Positions 62,003 through 64,000 of a stretch of 64,000 bases of DNA are shown here, piece by piece (the stretch's first letter is position 1; each line of letters starts with the position of its first letter). Below the pieces are notes generated by a model. The model worked only from the letters and a program-made list of their open reading frames with translations, did no database searches and had not been told where the DNA came from. Source of the DNA: Capitella teleta (Eukaryota > Annelida > Polychaeta > Capitellidae). The stretch spans positions 1 through 64,000 of the forward strand of contig KB310536.1 in NCBI GenBank assembly GCA_000328365.1, in the 5' to 3' direction. Both the position numbers and the translations under genes were made by a program.

Positions 62003-63753
62003 TTTTCACAATAGAACCGGAGGAAAATCCGGGAAAGGAAATAAACGCACTCGACTCGGATCTTCGCTCGTTCCTTAAAGATGTCTGTGTGTGATGTCAC
62101 GAAAATCACATCTGCGGTTTGTAACACGGCTTCTCATTGGTCGACGCCTGTCAGCCCTTCGGGGGAACCTGACATTTATTTCACGATTTTGAACCTCTAT
62201 ATGCCGAAAATTTAGTGTTTTTCGTGGATATACTAATTTAAAAAAAATTCATAAAGGTAAAAAGGGTATTTATTGCGTCATATCTCTATAACGTTTCGAT
62301 GAAGATTATGAAGCGACGAGTCGGTGGACCAATCAGAGGAGAGACATCAGCGTGATTAATAAACAAAACATGACGTCACGAATAATAGCATGGGGATTTC
62401 CACTTCCTGTGAGCTGTCAAAATTTTCTTCGATTGCTGTTTCGGCTTTTATAGAACATATTTTCTCTCTTTGTGTGTAATCTGGTTTGTAACATTTGACA
62501 AGTGCTTGCTAAACGGTGCATCTTTATTACATGCATCGTTTGATATCCACTCGCGGATGCATCTGTGTTTCTGATGCATTTTAGCTGTGTTCTCAAGTTT
62601 GAAGTTTCATTTCATGATTAATTTAGCAACTCTTTTAATTTAAGTTAATATCGTTCCAAGACTCCTATTGCATCATCCCCACAGATTATGGCTACATAAT
62701 ACAGCTAGCAACTCTTCAGTATTGTGTCATGTGATATGATGAAGTCAAAGATTTTGTAATTCTATTTTGAGTATTGACTTATTTCAGCCCTTCAGTATGT
62801 ACGGGAATAAGTCTAAGAGCTTATTATATGAAAACACTTAAATTGTGATGTCTCAAAATGGTCTTGGAGCGAATTCTGGTCGACAGTAGAGATATCGTAT
62901 AGTCTTGGTTACACGCGCATCGCGGTTAGGCAGAGGCTGAGAGCATGTCAGTTTCATTTTACATAGAAGCGCACTCCACAAACATCCCTTGTAAACCCAC
63001 GGGAAGCGCGTCAACGCGTAGCACATGGTTTTGTAATGCTTAAAACAACTGTCTGCGTAGCCAGAAGAACCTGCATAGCGTCAGTCTGATTAAAGATAGG
63101 CCTACTCTATGCTTGGTACATTTGTTTTGCTAACAGCATTAGAGATCGAGTGACACCAGCCATTAAAACCATAGCTCACAAGAAGCGACCTACATAATAT
63201 GGCTTGTGTGGCTGTGCATGCTTTGAGTTAAGGCTGTGCATGGGTCACGTTCTCTTCCAAGGCTAATTGATTTAATGTCTGAAGCAGTGTCATAAAGTCT
63301 AAGTCTTAGTTTGTACATTTCCAAAGCATGGTTGCTGATAGTATACAATGTAGTTCATTGTGTCTTATGGGCCTATAATCTTCACTCATGTAGTTGGGGA
63401 AAACAATTCTTGAGCTGACAAAGAATTTGATTTGAGAACTCGACAATCAGTGAGCTGTCTGTATAACATGCCTTTTATAACTTTTTTATAAGTTTCCTCT
63501 GTGCTGAAACAGATAACGTGAGATATCAGCACCGAGCTTGCTGCTATAAGTAGCATTAAATACCTTGGTGCTAGTGAGTGTGTACATAAATTAATCAATT
63601 TCTGGTAAGAAAAATGTCGGGTGCACGTTTAATTAGGAGTGTGCTTATAACCAAAACTATACAGTACTCTAGGCCCGAATCACTTTGCGATTGAGTCCTA
63701 TTTAATTGCCCACCAGATGCCACCTGCTCATTCTGTTTTCCAGATCTACTATA
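62003..63753. promoter_or_regulatory. Divergent promoter region, APP / SLC17
   Basis: About 1.75 kb between the divergent start codons. Close to APP lies a full CRE octamer TGACGTCA at 62371-62378. On the SLC17 side, ttctgttttccag at 63731-63743 is a good acceptor, so the SLC17 5' UTR probably has an intron and its true promoter lies further left. No gene is seen between. Confidence 0.5.
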
Positions 63754-64000
63754 ATGACGAGCAGCAGCCAAGCGGATGAGAAGACGGCCATTGTGTCATC
63801 CTTCAAGGAAGATGCAGCGCCTGAGTCCCCTTCCTCTTCCTGTTCCCCTTTTGCCATTCCCAAGCGCTACGTCCTCGCTTTCATGGCATTCCTTGGATTC
63901 TGTGAGCCATGCTACTTTTTAAATTGAGTCATACAAATTTCATTATTTTCAGGTAACATTTATGCGCTCAGGGTTAACCTCAGCGTGGCTATCATAGACA
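63754..64000 (+). CDS. SLC17A5: SLC17 family anion transporter, sialin-like (partial)
   Basis: Two coding exons are inside the window: 63754-63901 and 63953-64000, the second cut by the window edge. The product is MTSSSQADEKTAIVSSF..., a 35-residue hydrophilic N-terminus, then PKRYVLAFMAFLGFCNIYAL and RVNLSVAIID. The start of transmembrane segment 1 followed by YALRVNLSVAI is the SLC17 signature, closest by memory to sialin (SLC17A5), a lysosomal sialic acid/H+ cotransporter. VGLUT and phosphate-transporter paralogues share the motif, so the subfamily is not certain. The start is the first ATG after a 5' UTR acceptor at 63743. The phase-1 join across the 51-nt intron is consistent. Confidence 0.85.

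Overview
This is a 64 kb piece of an animal nuclear genome. It is intron-rich, has GT-AG splice sites throughout, AT-rich intergenic DNA and metazoan gene families. Protein similarity is closest, by memory, to vertebrate orthologues (CEP164, ASCC2, USP2, APP, USF3). The host is nevertheless probably a non-vertebrate marine bilaterian: many introns are only about 45-60 nt, intergenic gaps are short, there is one APP-family gene without Kunitz or Abeta-like sequence, and the tRNA-derived SINE and (ATT)n-tailed LINE are of types common in invertebrate deuterostomes. The species cannot be named from the sequence alone.

Layout, left to right: 3' end of a possible SAM-methyltransferase-like gene (+, about 272-1076); degenerate GC-rich tandem repeats with a palindrome (1461-1725); ASCC2 (+, 2195-5278, 16 exons, 718 aa); CEP164 (-, 13329-6216, 29 exons, 1405 aa); a divergent promoter gap; an aspartylglucosaminidase-like Ntn hydrolase (+, 14152-16701, 7 exons, 299 aa) with a tRNA-Ala-derived SINE in intron 1; a USF3-like bHLH factor (-, 26118-18528, 6 exons, 2306 aa, one 6.46 kb exon); a 9 kb gene-poor block with microsatellites, palindromic poly(A)-tailed modules and a hAT transposase remnant; USP2 (+, 35387-42495, 11 coding exons, 631 aa) with at least one internal alternative first exon; a Tctex1-type dynein light chain (-, 47265-46471, single exon); a LINE 3' end with its (TTA)n tail; an unidentified 134 aa ORF; APP (-, 62002-50950, 9 exons, 644 aa, with an assembly gap in an intron); and the first two coding exons of a sialin-type SLC17 transporter running off the right edge (+).

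Exon joins were made by hand. For ASCC2, CEP164, the AGA-like gene, USF3, USP2 and APP all phases agree and the summed coding lengths are multiples of three ending in a stop, which is strong internal support. The genes do not form an operon-like pathway. They are independent housekeeping, ciliary, ubiquitin, transcription-factor and membrane genes. CEP164, USP2 and APP-family APLP2 lie on the same human chromosome arm (11q23-q24), so part of this neighbourhood may be ancestral bilaterian linkage.

No new multi-gene system was found. The most interesting signals are the E-box cluster and alternative first exons of USP2, the loss of copper-ligand histidines in APP, an AGA-like enzyme without a signal peptide, a 25-bp perfect hairpin and 111-bp palindromic poly(A) modules.
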